64,000 bases of DNA from Paraburkholderia phenazinium (GCF_900141745.1 NZ_FSRM01000001.1:2232001-2296000), one strand, 5' to 3'; shown: positions 30,965 through 41,914, numbered from the stretch's first letter. Notes: generated from the sequence alone by a model not told the origin. Translations and numbers: made by a program.

Positions 30965-31075
30965 GTGGTTTCAGCACCGAGCTGCCCGTCACCGGCATTT
31001 TTTTAACCGACGTCGATATCGCCCGCGTTCCCGGCATTGAACCAGGCACCGCGTTCCAGCTTCACGAAGGACCTC

Positions 31076-32209
31076 ATGAAACGTTCCGCACTTTCCCTCC
31101 ACGCAACCCGCATGGCGGCGCTGGCGCTTGCCCTGGTGACGCTCGCCGGCTGTGACACGCTGAACGACTGGTTTGCGTCCGATCGCGTCAACTACAAGGG
31201 CGCAGGCACGGCCCCACCGCTCAACGTGCCGAGCGATCTGCAGGCCCAGCAGACCCAGCAGAAGTACGTCGCCCCGCCGGCCAACCTGGCGCTTGGCGGC
31301 GCACCGACGCGCGTGGCCACGAGCGCCGGCAATTCGGTCGAAGGCGTACCGAGCGCGCAGGACCCGCTCGGCATGCACATCGAGCGCGACGGCGATCATC
31401 GCTGGCTGGTTGTCGACGGCCGGACGCCGGAGCAGTTGTGGCCGCAGATCGAGGATTTCTGGCAGGAAAACGGCTTTGCGCTGAAGAGCGATACGCCGAA
31501 CACCGGCATCATGTCGACCGACTGGGCCGAGAACCGCGCCAACATCCCGGACGACTGGTTCCGCAAGTCGATCGGCAAGCTGGTCGATTTCGCTTACTCG
31601 TCGGGTACCCGCGACAGCTTCCGCACCCTGGTGTCGCACGGCCCGGACGGCGCCACGGATATTTCGATCACGCATAGCGCGATGGAAGAAATGCTGACCG
31701 GTCAGGACAAGACGTCGTCGCGCTGGGTGGAGCGTCCGCGCAATCCGGTGCTGGAAGCGCTGTTCCTTGCCAAGCTGATGCAGAAATTCGGCCTGACCGA
31801 TGCGCAGTCGAAGCAACTGCTGACGGATGCTCGCCCGGCTACCGCACCGGTTACGGTGGACATGACGGCTGGCGGTGCAACCCTCGACCTGCAGGAATCT
31901 TTCGACAGCGCGTGGCTGCGTGTGGGCCTTGCGCTTGACCGTACGAACTTCGCCGTGGACAACCGCGATCGCCAGAAGGGCATTTACTACGTGCGCTATT
32001 CAGACGCGGCGCAGGAGCTGAAGAAGGAAGGTCTCTTCGGCAAGCTGTTTAGCGGCGGTTCGAACAAGCCTGCACCGGAATTCCTCGTCAACGTGCGGCC
32101 GAAGGGCGATGCGCTGACGCAGGTGGCGGTGGTCGACGCCAACGGTCAGGTGGATACCTCGTCGGACGCGCAGCACATTGTTTCGCTGCTGCATGCGCAG
32201 CTGAACTAA
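31076..32209 (+). CDS. bamC: Outer membrane assembly lipoprotein BamC
   Basis: BamC is a lipoprotein subunit of the BAM complex, which folds beta-barrels into the outer membrane. The 377-residue precursor has a signal peptide with lipobox LAGC and lipidated C26. A long unstructured N-terminal stretch (the part that contacts BamD in E. coli) and two helix-grip domains follow. ATG at 31076 has AAGGACC upstream and is preferred to a frame start at 31037. The MBL-fold gene follows after 8 bp. Confidence 0.93.
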   Translation: MKRSALSLHATRMAALALALVTLAGCDTLNDWFASDRVNYKGAGTAPPLNVPSDLQAQQTQQKYVAPPANLALGGAPTRVATSAGNSVEGVPSAQDPLGMHIERDGDHRWLVVDGRTPEQLWPQIEDFWQENGFALKSDTPNTGIMSTDWAENRANIPDDWFRKSIGKLVDFAYSSGTRDSFRTLVSHGPDGATDISITHSAMEEMLTGQDKTSSRWVERPRNPVLEALFLAKLMQKFGLTDAQSKQLLTDARPATAPVTVDMTAGGATLDLQESFDSAWLRVGLALDRTNFAVDNRDRQKGIYYVRYSDAAQELKKEGLFGKLFSGGSNKPAPEFLVNVRPKGDALTQVAVVDANGQVDTSSDAQHIVSLLHAQLN

Positions 32210-32217
32210 GACGAACC

Positions 32218-32991
32218 GTGCGGTTCGCCAGCCTGGGAAGCGGCAGTGAAGGCAATGCCTTGCTGGTGGAAGTGCAAAGCGGCACAACCACCACGCGCGT
32301 ATTGCTTGACTGCGGCTTCTCGGCAAAAGAACTCGAACGCCGGTTAGCGCGTCTCGGGTTGGGCGTCGAATCTCTCGACGCCATTCTGATTACTCACGAG
32401 CATAGCGACCACATCGGCAGCGCCTTGACGCTGGCCCGCAAGTGGTCGATTCCGCTGCACATGAGCTGGGGCACGGCGCGCGCTGTGGGCGCCGACGAGG
32501 CTGAGGTCGACCTGCATGTGTTGTGGGGCGACGAGGCTGTTGCGATCGGCGACCTGAGCGTGCTGCCCTATACCGTTCCGCACGATGCCCGCGAACCTTT
32601 GCAATATGTCCTGTCGGACGGCGCGAGCCGGCTGGGCGTGCTGACCGACGTCGGCACGTCGACGCCGCACATCAGTGCCGTGCTGAGCGGCTGCGACGCG
32701 CTGGTGCTCGAATGCAATCACGACGTGCGCATGCTGGCGGCGAGCCGCTATCCGCAATCGCTGAAGGCGCGTATTGGCGGCAACCATGGCCACCTGAACA
32801 ACGAAGCGGCGGCAGAAATTCTCGCCTCGCTCGATCGCTCGCGCTTGCGTCATCTGATCGCGGCGCATCTGAGCCAGCAGAACAATACGCCGGCACTCGC
32901 GCAAGCTGCTATGGCGGGCGTGCTAGGCGCGGCAGCGGTCGAGGTAGTGGTGGCCTCGCAGGACGACGGCTTCGACTGGCTGAGCCTTTGA
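32218..32991 (+). CDS. Metallo-beta-lactamase-fold hydrolase (YycJ-like)
   Basis: A 257-residue MBL-fold protein. It has the signature metal motif THEHSDH near residue 60, a further histidine in YTVPHDARE near 122, aspartate in GVLTDVGTST and histidine in GGNHGHLNN and AAHLSQQNN. The N-terminus MRFASLGSGSEGN resembles the YycJ/WalJ exonuclease group. GTG at 32218 is the start. Exonuclease activity is suggested only by subfamily resemblance. It is translationally close to bamC (8 bp) and ends before a terminator. Confidence 0.87.
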   Translation: MRFASLGSGSEGNALLVEVQSGTTTTRVLLDCGFSAKELERRLARLGLGVESLDAILITHEHSDHIGSALTLARKWSIPLHMSWGTARAVGADEAEVDLHVLWGDEAVAIGDLSVLPYTVPHDAREPLQYVLSDGASRLGVLTDVGTSTPHISAVLSGCDALVLECNHDVRMLAASRYPQSLKARIGGNHGHLNNEAAAEILASLDRSRLRHLIAAHLSQQNNTPALAQAAMAGVLGAAAVEVVVASQDDGFDWLSL

Positions 32992-33052
32992 TTCACCGAT
33001 TCCGGGCCTGTGCATCGTCGCATACCTGCAAGCCAGAGCGAGCGCCCAAAAG

Positions 33053-33088
33053 AAAACGCCCATGACGGTCAAAGGTCATGGGCGTTTT
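33053..33088. terminator. Bidirectional terminator after the MBL-fold gene
   Basis: A 14-bp stem pairs 33053-33066 with 33075-33088 around an 8-nt loop, ending in TTTTT on the plus strand and TTTT on the minus strand. It separates 32218-32991 (+) from the converging 33218-33916 (-). Confidence 0.88.
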
Positions 33089-33217
33089 TCATGCGACTCG
33101 TAAAAACCGAGCTTTACGTCTATTACTGCTGGTTACGGCTTCTGCCTCTCAGGCTTGCGGACCACTCGTCTGGGTCGCGCTTACCGCGCCGCGCCTGGTT
33201 GCGCGTGCACGTTACGC

Positions 33218-33916
33218 TTAATTACGGTTGCCGCCGAAGATACCCAGCAGCGCCAGCAGATTCACAAAAACGTTATACAGGTCCAGATAAATTGCCAGCG
33301 TAGCGGTGATGTAGTTCGTCTCGCCGCCGCGCACAACGCGCTGGATGTCGAACAGCATGTAGGCCGAGAAGATCACGATGGCCATGACCGATACGGTCAG
33401 CATGAGCGCTGTCAGGTGCAGAAACATGTTGGCGACCATCGCCAGCAGCAGCACGATCACACCCACGAACAGCCACTTGCCAAGACCCGAAAAGTCACGC
33501 TTGCTGACCGTGGCGACAGTTGCCATTGCTGCGAAGATCACACCCGTGCCACCAAACGCGAGCATGATCAGCGACGGGCCGTTCGAGAAGCCGAGGATGA
33601 AGCTCAGCATGCGCGAAAGCATCAGGCCCATGAAGAACGTGAAGCCGAGCAGCACGAATACGCCGGCTGCGCTGTCTTTGGTGCGCTGGATGGCGAACAT
33701 GAAGCCGAAAGCAATGGCGAAGAACGCCAGCATGCTCATGGCCGGGCTAGTGGCCGCGAACAGCGAGAAACCGGTGACGACGCCAACGTACGCCCCCAGC
33801 ACCGTCGGCACCATGGACAGCGCCAGCAGCCAGTAGACGTTGCGTAGCACGCGGTTGCGGGATTCAGCCGTGGCGACAGCGCCGTTGCGGCCGAAACTAT
33901 AGGGATGTTCGTTCAT
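33218..33916 (-). CDS. Bax inhibitor-1/YccA family membrane protein
   Basis: A 232-residue inner-membrane protein with about seven hydrophobic segments, of the BI-1 (UPF0005) family. Conserved features include RNVYWLLALSMVPTVLGAY at the first segment and the C-terminal DLYNVFVNLLALLGIFGG typical of YccA/YbhL proteins. In E. coli YccA interacts with and is degraded by FtsH, whose modulators hflK and hflC lie 12 kb away. ATG at 33916 has AAGGAGAAACC upstream. It is monocistronic and divergent from ndk. Confidence 0.93.
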   Translation of the reverse strand: MNEHPYSFGRNGAVATAESRNRVLRNVYWLLALSMVPTVLGAYVGVVTGFSLFAATSPAMSMLAFFAIAFGFMFAIQRTKDSAAGVFVLLGFTFFMGLMLSRMLSFILGFSNGPSLIMLAFGGTGVIFAAMATVATVSKRDFSGLGKWLFVGVIVLLLAMVANMFLHLTALMLTVSVMAIVIFSAYMLFDIQRVVRGGETNYITATLAIYLDLYNVFVNLLALLGIFGGNRN

Positions 33917-34130
33917 GGTTTCTCCTTGCGTCAGGCGCATTAACTCGCCGTGGTTTTGCAGCGCCGGCCAGCAAGTTTGCGGCCGGTCGCTTGATCTGTA
34001 CAACCCTAAGATTAGCGCCGTGGCAGGGAGTTTCAATAGCCCGCGCGGTCCTCTTAAGATAAATACCGACTCCCCGTTGGAGTCTTTCAATGCCGTAAGG
34101 GTTCAATCGCAATCATACATGGGAACATGC

Positions 34131-34136
34131 TACAAT
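34131..34136 (+). promoter_or_regulatory. Putative -10 element for ndk
   Basis: TACAAT followed by AGCGG lies 46 bp before the ndk ATG in a locally AT-rich stretch. The -35 is not clear. Confidence 0.5.
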
Positions 34137-34182
34137 AGCGGATTCATTTGAATCTGTAACCTCTTAATTTTCTGGAGTTTTT

Positions 34183-34608
34183 ATGGCGATCGAACGCACC
34201 CTGTCGATTATCAAGCCGGACGCAGTGGCAAAGAACGTGATCGGGCAGATCTACAGCCGTTTCGAAAACGCTGGACTGAAGATCATCGCTTCGCGCATGG
34301 TCCATCTGTCGCGTGCTGATGCAGAGAAGTTCTACGCTGTGCACGCTGCACGTCCGTTCTTCAAGGACCTCGTTGACTTCATGATTTCGGGCCCGGTGGT
34401 CGTGCAGGCGCTCGAAGGCGAAAACGCTATTCTGAAGCATCGCGACCTGATGGGCGCAACGGACCCGAAGAAGGCAGAAAAGGGCACTATCCGCGCTGAC
34501 TTCGCTGACAGCATCGACGCGAACGCCGTGCACGGTTCGGATGCTCCGGAAACGGCCAAGGTCGAGATCGCGTTCTTCTTCCCGGAAGTCAACGTTTACT
34601 CGCGCTAA
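34183..34608 (+). CDS. ndk: Nucleoside diphosphate kinase
   Basis: Ndk transfers the gamma phosphate of ATP to nucleoside diphosphates through a phosphohistidine. The 141-residue length is standard. The active-site histidine is H117 in NAVHGSDA, the family signature. The start has TCTGGAG upstream. It is the first gene of the long series ndk-rlmN-rodZ-ispG-hisS-yfgM-bamB-der, which parallels the E. coli cluster. Confidence 0.98.
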   Translation: MAIERTLSIIKPDAVAKNVIGQIYSRFENAGLKIIASRMVHLSRADAEKFYAVHAARPFFKDLVDFMISGPVVVQALEGENAILKHRDLMGATDPKKAEKGTIRADFADSIDANAVHGSDAPETAKVEIAFFFPEVNVYSR

Positions 34609-34720
34609 GCGCTCCGCGAAGTAGTAAGGTAAAGCAGCAGGAACGGGCGCGAACGGCACATGCGTTCATGCAGCTTGTTGCATGAACGGAAAGTCTCGCA
34701 CTGAAATGGCAGGATTCGAT

Positions 34721-35872
34721 ATGACGAGTAGTCCAACCGTCAACCTTCTCGATCTGGACGCCCAGGGGCTCGTCGCCTATTGCGACAGCCTGGGCGAGAA
34801 GCCGTTTCGCGCCAAACAATTGCAGCGCTGGATCCACCAGTACAACGCTGCAGACTTCGACGGCATGACCGATCTCGCGAAGTCGTTGCGCGAAAAGCTC
34901 AAAGGTCGTGCCACGATCGCGATGCCCGGCATCGTCAGCGATCACATCTCCAGCGACGGCACACGCAAGTGGCTGGTCGACGTCGGTAACAGCAACGCGG
35001 TCGAAACCGTCTACATCCCCGAAGAAACGCGCGGCACGCTGTGCGTGTCGTCGCAGGCCGGGTGCGCGGTCAACTGCCGGTTCTGTTCCACCGGCAAACA
35101 AGGTTTCTCACGCAATCTCACCACGGCCGAAATCATCGGCCAGCTCCGCATGGCTGAATTTGCGCTGCGCGCGTCGCGCGGCGCGGCCGGTGGCCGGGCG
35201 GTGGGAGGCGACGGCAAGGGCGAGCGGGTCGTCACGAACGTCGTGATGATGGGCATGGGCGAGCCGCTCCTGAATTACGACGCAGTGGTGCCGGCCATGC
35301 GCCTGATGCTCGACGACAACGCGTACGGCCTGTCGCGCCGGCGTGTCACGTTGTCCACCTCGGGCGTCGTCCCCATGATGGACCGGCTCGGCGCTGATCT
35401 GCCGGTGGCGCTGGCGGTTTCGCTGCATGCGCCTACGGATCCGCTGCGCGACATGCTGGTGCCGCTCAACAAGAAATATCCGCTGCGTGAACTGATGGCC
35501 GCCTGTCAGCGCTATCTGAAAGTTGCGCCGCGCGATTTCATTACGTTTGAATACTGCATGCTCGACGGCGTCAACGACAGCGAGGCGCAGGCGCGCGAGC
35601 TGCTCGCCGTGACGCGCGACGTGCCGTGCAAATTTAACCTGATTCCGTTCAATCCGTTCCCGGAGTCCGGGCTGCTTCGCTCGAAGCCGGAACAGATCAA
35701 GCGGTTTGCGCAAGTGCTGATGGATGCGGGCGTTGTTACCACGATCCGCAAGACGCGCGGTGACGACATCGACGCGGCGTGCGGTCAATTGGCGGGGGCG
35801 GTGCAGGATCGCACGCGGCTCGCTGAACGTAGCGGCAAGGCGGCCAGGGTGATCGAGGTCCGCGCAGTGTGA
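34721..35872 (+). CDS. rlmN: Dual-specificity rRNA/tRNA adenine C2-methyltransferase RlmN
   Basis: RlmN is a radical-SAM enzyme that methylates A2503 of 23S rRNA and A37 of some tRNAs. The 383-residue protein has the cluster motif C115-x3-C119-x2-C122 (CAVNCRFC) and the methyl-carrying cysteine C353 in [10 protein letters not shown] short Gly/Arg-rich insertion is seen at about 150-168, before [12 protein letters not shown] at 34721 has AGGA six bases upstream and is preferred to 34706 and 34682. Confidence 0.97.
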   Translation: MTSSPTVNLLDLDAQGLVAYCDSLGEKPFRAKQLQRWIHQYNAADFDGMTDLAKSLREKLKGRATIAMPGIVSDHISSDGTRKWLVDVGNSNAVETVYIPEETRGTLCVSSQAGCAVNCRFCSTGKQGFSRNLTTAEIIGQLRMAEFALRASRGAAGGRAVGGDGKGERVVTNVVMMGMGEPLLNYDAVVPAMRLMLDDNAYGLSRRRVTLSTSGVVPMMDRLGADLPVALAVSLHAPTDPLRDMLVPLNKKYPLRELMAACQRYLKVAPRDFITFEYCMLDGVNDSEAQARELLAVTRDVPCKFNLIPFNPFPESGLLRSKPEQIKRFAQVLMDAGVVTTIRKTRGDDIDAACGQLAGAVQDRTRLAERSGKAARVIEVRAV

Positions 35873-36082
35873 GCACGGCGGCGGGGAGCGCGAATCGCGA
35901 AGCTGCGAGTCGCTAAAAAACCCGCTGTGCCGCATGGAATTGAAAAGAAAGTTTGCAGAAGCGATCGGAAGCGGCACATGAGGCCGCACATTTTGTTATA
36001 AACGGTCTGCGTAACTGGCCCGAGGCATGCTGCCCGGCGGTTCTCGCACGAGTGAAAAAGAATCGACGCGAAAGGATTTGGG

Positions 36083-37225
36083 ATGAGTGAGCCGCAGCAC
36101 CCGCACCCGCAGGATACAGGGACCGACACGGGCCATCCGGCGCCGGCAGCCACGCGCGCAGCCGTGGTGCAGCCTGCTGTGCAGACGGGGTTGGACTCGC
36201 TGATGGCGGTGGGAGCGCGACTGACGCAGCTCCGCGAATCGAAGAACTGGTCGATCGACGACGTGTCGGCCAGGCTGAAGGTGTCGTCGGCGAAACTGCG
36301 CGCGCTTGAGTCGGGCGATATCAGCCAGTTGCCGGATACGACCTTCGCGCTCGGCGTGGTGCGTAGCTACGCCAAGATGCTCGGCGCCGATCCGGCACCT
36401 TTCACGCAGGCGTTGCGCCGCGAAAAGGGCGTGCCTGCGCCGGATCTGTCGATGCCCGCGTCTTCGGGGCGCGATCTGCCGCGTGGCCGGGTTTCGCTGT
36501 CGCTGGGCGGCAGCAGTGGCGGTCAGAAGCATCGCTCGTGGCTGTGGGGAATCGCAGCGGTGATCGTCGCGGTCATCGCATTGGGCATGTGGCATACGAA
36601 CGGCGGCGATTCGTCAGCATGGCTGGCGCGCTTGCGGGCCACGGCCAATAGCGCGGCGGGTAACAACGCAAACGGCGCGTCGGGCGCAGTGGCGCAAGGG
36701 CAGGCGGCGGGCTCCGAAGCCGTGGCGGACGAGGCGGCACCCGCTGCGTCGGCGCCGGATCAAAACCAGCCGGCAGCAACGGATAACGCAGCGTCGGCCG
36801 TGCAGATGCCGACGCCGTTGCCGATGGCTGACGGCGCGAGCTCGGCGGCGCCGGCTGTGGCGACCCCGGCGGCTCCGAAGGCAGCATCACAGGCCCAGGC
36901 CGCGACGAAGGCCGCCAGCGCACCGGTGGTAGCGACGACGGCCAACGGCGCGTCCGATGCTGTACAGGCTGCGGCGGGCGAGTCGGTTGTGGCGCTGCGC
37001 GTCACCCAGGATAGCTGGTTCAGCGTGCGGCAGAGCGACGGCAAGGAGTTGTTCTCCGGCCTCGTGCACGCAGGCGACAGCAAGGAAATTTCCGGCGTTG
37101 GACCTTTCAAGGTCACGGTCGGTAACAAGGCAGGGCTCGATTCGATGACGCTCGACGGTCAACCGGTCGACCCCGCGAAATATGCATCCGCCAAAGGCAA
37201 TGTGGCGCGCATGACGCTGCCTTGA
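36083..37225 (+). CDS. rodZ: Cytoskeletal protein RodZ (HTH plus DUF4115)
   Basis: RodZ links MreB filaments to the membrane and supports rod shape. The 380-residue protein has an Xre-type helix-turn-helix at about 40-105 (ARLTQLRESKNWSIDDVSAR), a membrane segment at 153-170, an Ala/Pro-rich periplasmic linker (about 180-300) and a DUF4115 domain at the C-terminus. The N-terminal 35 residues are extra compared with E. coli. AAAGGATTTGG precedes ATG. Its place before ispG is the same as in E. coli. PilF, often found between rlmN and rodZ, is absent here. Confidence 0.92.
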   Translation: MSEPQHPHPQDTGTDTGHPAPAATRAAVVQPAVQTGLDSLMAVGARLTQLRESKNWSIDDVSARLKVSSAKLRALESGDISQLPDTTFALGVVRSYAKMLGADPAPFTQALRREKGVPAPDLSMPASSGRDLPRGRVSLSLGGSSGGQKHRSWLWGIAAVIVAVIALGMWHTNGGDSSAWLARLRATANSAAGNNANGASGAVAQGQAAGSEAVADEAAPAASAPDQNQPAATDNAASAVQMPTPLPMADGASSAAPAVATPAAPKAASQAQAATKAASAPVVATTANGASDAVQAAAGESVVALRVTQDSWFSVRQSDGKELFSGLVHAGDSKEISGVGPFKVTVGNKAGLDSMTLDGQPVDPAKYASAKGNVARMTLP

Positions 37226-37308
37226 TAAGGTGCGCGCCGCGGCCCTCGTGGCTCGCGGCGCTTTTTCAATTCGTGCGGCGTGCGTGTTGCGTGGCGCATG
37301 CGGCGTAA

Positions 37309-38625
37309 ATGGGTTTTTCGATGCACTCCGAAGCTCAATCCCAAAGCAGCAGTCAGATTTCTTCGAACGAGCCGGTGTTCGGCGGTCATGCACCGCGTCG
37401 TTCGTCGCACGCGGTCGACGTCCGTTGGGCCGGCAATCTCGTGACGATCGGTGGCGACGCACCGGTGCGCGTCCAGTCGATGACCAACACCGATACCGCG
37501 GATGCGATCGGCACGGCCATTCAGGTCAAGGAACTGGCGCAGGCCGGTTCGGAACTGGTACGCATCACGGTCAATACGCCGGAGGCGGCAGCGGCCGTGC
37601 CGGCCGTGCGCGATCAGCTCGACCGCATGGGCGTGTCGGTGCCGCTCGTCGGCGACTTTCATTACAACGGTCACCTGCTGCTGCGCGATTACCCCGCGTG
37701 TGCGGAGGCGCTGTCGAAGTACCGGATCAATCCGGGCAACGTCGGCCACGGCGCGAAGCGCGACACGCAGTTCGCGCAGATGATCGAAGCTGCCATCCAG
37801 TACGACAAGCCGGTGCGTATTGGCGTCAACTGGGGCAGTCTGGATCAGGACCTGCTCGCGAAGATGATGGACGAAAACGCCGCGCGTTCCACTCCGTGGG
37901 AAGCGCAGAGCGTGATGTACGAAGCGCTGATCCAGTCGGCGATCGGCTCGGCCGAGCGCGCCGTGGAACTGGGCCTGGCGCGCAACAAGATCATCTTGTC
38001 GTGCAAGGTAAGCGGCGTGCAGGATCTGATCGCCGTGTATCGCGAACTCGCGCGCCGTTGCGAATTCGCGCTGCACCTGGGCCTGACCGAAGCCGGCATG
38101 GGATCGAAGGGCATCGTGGCGTCGACGGCCGCGCTGTCGGTGCTGCTGCAACAGGGTATCGGCGACACGATCCGTATCTCGCTGACGCCGGAACCGGGTG
38201 GCCCGCGTACCGGCGAAGTGATCGTCGGCCAGGAAATCCTGCAGACCATGGGCCTGCGCTCGTTCACGCCGATGGTCATCGCCTGCCCCGGCTGCGGCCG
38301 CACCACCAGCACGCTGTTCCAGGAACTCGCCTCGCAGATCCAGACCTATCTGCGTCTGCAGATGCCGGTATGGCGCGACCAGTATCCTGGCGTCGAGAAG
38401 ATGCACGTCGCGGTGATGGGCTGCATCGTGAATGGCCCGGGCGAGTCGAAGCAGGCCAACATCGGCATCAGCCTGCCGGGCTCGGGTGAGAATCCGGCTG
38501 CACCGGTGTTCATCGACGGCGAGAAAGTGAAGACGCTGCGTGGCGAGCACATCGCCGAAGAATTCCAGCAAATCGTGAGCGATTACGTCGAGCGTACTTA
38601 CGGCCGCGCGACCGCGCTCAACTGA
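37309..38625 (+). CDS. ispG: (E)-4-hydroxy-3-methylbut-2-enyl-diphosphate synthase
   Basis: IspG converts methylerythritol cyclodiphosphate to HMBPP in the MEP isoprenoid pathway, using a [4Fe-4S] cluster. The 438-residue protein has an N-terminal TIM barrel with [11 protein letters not shown] near residue 55 and C-terminal cluster cysteines in CPGCGRT and [11 protein letters not shown]. It is longer than E. coli IspG (372), partly through a polar N-terminus. ATG at 37309 and ATG at 37321 (MHSEAQS) are both possible; neither has a strong ribosome site. hisS follows 20 bp after the stop. Confidence 0.96.
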   Translation: MGFSMHSEAQSQSSSQISSNEPVFGGHAPRRSSHAVDVRWAGNLVTIGGDAPVRVQSMTNTDTADAIGTAIQVKELAQAGSELVRITVNTPEAAAAVPAVRDQLDRMGVSVPLVGDFHYNGHLLLRDYPACAEALSKYRINPGNVGHGAKRDTQFAQMIEAAIQYDKPVRIGVNWGSLDQDLLAKMMDENAARSTPWEAQSVMYEALIQSAIGSAERAVELGLARNKIILSCKVSGVQDLIAVYRELARRCEFALHLGLTEAGMGSKGIVASTAALSVLLQQGIGDTIRISLTPEPGGPRTGEVIVGQEILQTMGLRSFTPMVIACPGCGRTTSTLFQELASQIQTYLRLQMPVWRDQYPGVEKMHVAVMGCIVNGPGESKQANIGISLPGSGENPAAPVFIDGEKVKTLRGEHIAEEFQQIVSDYVERTYGRATALN

Positions 38626-38645
38626 GAAGTATCAAGCGAATACAG

Positions 38646-39986
38646 ATGACTGAACAGAAGAAAAAGCTCGAGAAATTGTCCGGTGTGAAGGGCATGAACG
38701 ACATCCTCCCGCAGGAAGCAGGGTTGTGGGAGTTTTTCGAAACGACCGTCAAGTCGATGCTCCGTTCTTACGGATACCAGAATATTCGCACACCGATCGT
38801 CGAGCATACGCAACTGTTCACGCGCGGTATCGGCGAGGTGACGGACATCGTCGAGAAGGAGATGTACAGCTTTACCGATGCGCTGAACGGTGAAAACCTG
38901 ACGATGCGTCCGGAAAATACCGCTGCCGTCGTGCGCGCTTCGATTGAACACAACATGCTGTACGACGGTCCAAAGCGCTTGTGGTACGTCGGTCCGATGT
39001 TTCGCCACGAGCGTCCGCAGCGCGGCCGTTATCGCCAGTTCCATCAGGTGGGTGTCGAGGCGTTGGGTTTTGCGGGTCCAGATGCCGACGCTGAAATCAT
39101 CATGATGTGCCAGCGTTTGTGGGATGACCTCGGCCTGACCGGGATTCGCCTCGAAATCAATTCGCTCGGGCTCGCGGAAGAACGCGCGGCACATCGCGTC
39201 GAATTGATCGCGTACCTCGAAAAGCACATGGGCGTGCTCGACGAAGAAGCGAAGCGCCGCCTCTACACGAACCCGCTGCGCGTGCTGGATACGAAGAACC
39301 CGGCCATGCAGGAAGTCGCGCAGAACGCACCGAAGCTGATCGATTTTCTCGGTGATGCGTCGCGCGCGCATTTCGAAGGACTGCAACGCATCCTGAAGTC
39401 GAACAATCTGCCGTTCAAGATCAACCCGCGTCTCGTGCGCGGTCTCGATTACTACAATCTGACCGTGTTCGAATGGGTGACGGACAAGCTTGGTGCGCAG
39501 GGCACCGTGGCCGCCGGCGGTCGCTACGATCCGCTGATCGAGCAGCTCGGCGGCAAGCCGACGGCCGCTTGCGGTTGGGCCATGGGCGTCGAGCGCATAC
39601 TCGAGCTTCTGAAGGAAGAGAACCTCGTGCCGGAGGATGAAGGTTGCGATGTGTATGTGGTCCATCAGGGCGACACGGCGCGCGAGCAGGCCTTCATCAT
39701 CGCCGAGCGGCTGCGCGACACCGGTCTCGACGTCATCCTGCACTGCAGTGCGGATGGCCAGACGGCGAGCTTCAAATCGCAGATGAAGCGTGCCGATGCA
39801 AGCGGCGCGGCCTTCGCAGTGATTCTCGGCGAAGACGAGATCGCCAGCGGCACGGTAGGTGTGAAGCCGCTGCGCAATGCGGGTCAGGACGGTGGTAAGA
39901 GCGAGCAACACAACGTGCCGGCCGAAGACTTGACCGAATTTCTAATCAATGCGATGGTTGCATCCGCCGAAGACGGCGACGACTGA
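38646..39986 (+). CDS. hisS: Histidyl-tRNA synthetase
   Basis: Class II HisRS charges tRNA-His. The 446-residue protein has [15 protein letters not shown] at the N-terminus, motif 2 in [16 protein letters not shown] near 120, the HisA motif [15 protein letters not shown] near 265, motif 3 with [13 protein letters not shown] near 310, and a C-terminal anticodon-binding domain. A paralogue without the anticodon domain, hisZ, occurs about 9 kb downstream. Confidence 0.97.
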   Translation: MTEQKKKLEKLSGVKGMNDILPQEAGLWEFFETTVKSMLRSYGYQNIRTPIVEHTQLFTRGIGEVTDIVEKEMYSFTDALNGENLTMRPENTAAVVRASIEHNMLYDGPKRLWYVGPMFRHERPQRGRYRQFHQVGVEALGFAGPDADAEIIMMCQRLWDDLGLTGIRLEINSLGLAEERAAHRVELIAYLEKHMGVLDEEAKRRLYTNPLRVLDTKNPAMQEVAQNAPKLIDFLGDASRAHFEGLQRILKSNNLPFKINPRLVRGLDYYNLTVFEWVTDKLGAQGTVAAGGRYDPLIEQLGGKPTAACGWAMGVERILELLKEENLVPEDEGCDVYVVHQGDTAREQAFIIAERLRDTGLDVILHCSADGQTASFKSQMKRADASGAAFAVILGEDEIASGTVGVKPLRNAGQDGGKSEQHNVPAEDLTEFLINAMVASAEDGDD

Positions 39987-40052
39987 TTGCGATGTCGTCG
40001 GCCATGCGGTTCGACACATACAAGGTAATAAAAGAGAAGGGATCGCCTGGCG

Positions 40053-40682
40053 ATGAGTTACCACGACGAACAAGAATCAATTGAAGGTCTGAAGGCCTGG
40101 TGGGCCCAGTGGGGCAATTCCACGACGTGGATCGTGCTGGTGGCGCTGCTTGCGTCCGCTGGCTGGAACGGCTGGAACTACTGGCAGCGGCATCAGGCTG
40201 CGGAAGCCGCCGTGCTGTACGACCAGGTGCAACAGGCTGTGACGGCCGGCGACAAGGCCCAGGTGGCCCGCGTGGCCGGCGACATGGAAGACAAGTTCGG
40301 CGGCACCGCGTATGCGCAGATGACCGCGCTGGCCGCGGCCAAGGCGCTCTACGCAGCCGGCGACGAAGCCGGTGCGAAGGCGCAGTTGCAATGGACCGTC
40401 GACCATGCCAAGGACGACGAATTCAAGCAGATCGCGAAGCTGCGTCTGGCTTCCCTGCTGCTCGACGACAAGGCTTACGACCAGGGTCTGGCGCTGCTCG
40501 CCGAACCGCAGTCCGACGCGTTCAAGGGCGTCGTGGCGAATGGCCGTGGCGACCTGCTCGCAGCTCAGGGCAAGCGCGCCGATGCACGTACGGCCTATCA
40601 GCTCGCGCTCGATTCGCTGCCGAAGTCCGATACATCCTCGCGCCAGCTGATCCAGTTCAAGCTGGACGCGCTGGGCGGTTGA
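40053..40682 (+). CDS. yfgM: YfgM family tetratricopeptide protein
   Basis: YfgM is an inner-membrane protein with a periplasmic TPR-like domain that in E. coli works with PpiD at the SecYEG exit. The 209-residue product has a cytoplasmic start (YHDEQESIEGLKAWW), a membrane segment at about 26-45 and a helical-repeat domain. Placement between hisS and bamB matches E. coli. The start is ATG at 40053. Confidence 0.92.
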   Translation: MSYHDEQESIEGLKAWWAQWGNSTTWIVLVALLASAGWNGWNYWQRHQAAEAAVLYDQVQQAVTAGDKAQVARVAGDMEDKFGGTAYAQMTALAAAKALYAAGDEAGAKAQLQWTVDHAKDDEFKQIAKLRLASLLLDDKAYDQGLALLAEPQSDAFKGVVANGRGDLLAAQGKRADARTAYQLALDSLPKSDTSSRQLIQFKLDALGG

Positions 40683-40742
40683 ACGTCGTATGACGCTCAA
40701 CCAGTCCCATTTGATCAATCTCCCTAAATGCAACGTCAACCG

Positions 40743-41888
40743 ATGAATCTGCTGAAACGCTACGCTGTGCCCGTTGCCTGTGCGATGACCGTGCTCATGA
40801 TGACGGCTTGCTCATCCACGAAGGACGAGCGCCGCGTGCCGACGCCGCTCACCGAGTTCAAACCCGTGCTGAACGTGCAGCAGGTCTGGAAGGCCAGTGT
40901 CGGTAAGGCAGGGCGCTATCTGTTCTCGCCGGTGGCGGTCGGCAACTTCGTGTACGCCGCAGGCGCGAACGGCTCGGTCGCGAAGATCGACGCGCAGACC
41001 GGCAAGGATGTCTGGCGTATCAAGATCGGCAGCGACCTGTCGGCAGGTGTCGGCAGCGACGGAACGCTGACTGCGGTCGGCGCGCTCAAGGGCCAGGTGT
41101 ACGTGCTCGACGAGAACGGCAAGCAGTTGTGGAAGAACACGGCGCCTGGTGAGATCATCTCGCCGCCGCTGGTGGGTAACGGCTTTGTGGTGGTGCGCAC
41201 GGTGGACGGCCAGATCACGGCGTTCAACGCGCAAACCGGCGAGCAGAAGTGGGTGTACCGCAACCGCGCGGTGCCGCTCAATCTGCGCGTGTCGGCAGGC
41301 ATGACGTTCGCGGGTGGCCAGGCGGTGCTGGCCGGCTTCCCTGGCGGCACGTTCGCAGCGATCAACGTGCAGACGGGCGATACCTTCTGGGAAACGCCGG
41401 TGTCCTATCCGAAGGGCGTGACGGAAGTCGAGCGGATCAATGACGTGACCGGGCCGCCCACGCTGGTCGACGCGCAAACCTGTGCCGTGACGTTCCAGGG
41501 GCAGGTTGGCTGTTTCGACGCGAACTCGGGCCGTCCGTTGTGGGAAAAGGCGTTCTCGAGCACGAGCGGTATTGCGCAGGACGAATCGACGGTGGTCGGT
41601 GCAGACGACTGGTCGGTCGTCAACGCGTTCGACGCGACGAGCGGCAAGCAGTTGTGGACCAACGACAAGCTGAAGAACCGCGAACTGAGTGTGCCGTTCC
41701 TGCTGGGCCACGCCGCGGTGATGGGCGATTACCAGGGTTTCGTGCATTTCCTCTCGCGTGACGACGGTACGCTCGTCGCACGGATGCCGACCGATGGCAC
41801 AGCGATTACCGCCGCGCCGGTGCTGGCGGGCGAAACGCTCGTCGTCCAGACGCACGACGGCGACATCTACGGCTTCCGTCCGCGCTAA
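40743..41888 (+). CDS. bamB: Outer membrane assembly lipoprotein BamB
   Basis: BamB is the beta-propeller lipoprotein of the BAM complex. The 381-residue precursor has a signal peptide with lipobox MTAC and lipidated C23. The mature part shows about eight PQQ-like repeats of the type GKDVWRIKIG, GKQLWKNT, GEQKWVYRN, GKQLWTNDK. ATG at 40743 (MNLLKRYAVP) puts the signal peptide at the start; an in-frame ATG at 40728 would add five residues. It follows yfgM by 60 bp and ends before a terminator. Confidence 0.95.
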   Translation: MNLLKRYAVPVACAMTVLMMTACSSTKDERRVPTPLTEFKPVLNVQQVWKASVGKAGRYLFSPVAVGNFVYAAGANGSVAKIDAQTGKDVWRIKIGSDLSAGVGSDGTLTAVGALKGQVYVLDENGKQLWKNTAPGEIISPPLVGNGFVVVRTVDGQITAFNAQTGEQKWVYRNRAVPLNLRVSAGMTFAGGQAVLAGFPGGTFAAINVQTGDTFWETPVSYPKGVTEVERINDVTGPPTLVDAQTCAVTFQGQVGCFDANSGRPLWEKAFSSTSGIAQDESTVVGADDWSVVNAFDATSGKQLWTNDKLKNRELSVPFLLGHAAVMGDYQGFVHFLSRDDGTLVARMPTDGTAITAAPVLAGETLVVQTHDGDIYGFRPR

Positions 41889-41914
41889 ACGCGGCGAGAG
41901 GCTTACGCGGTACC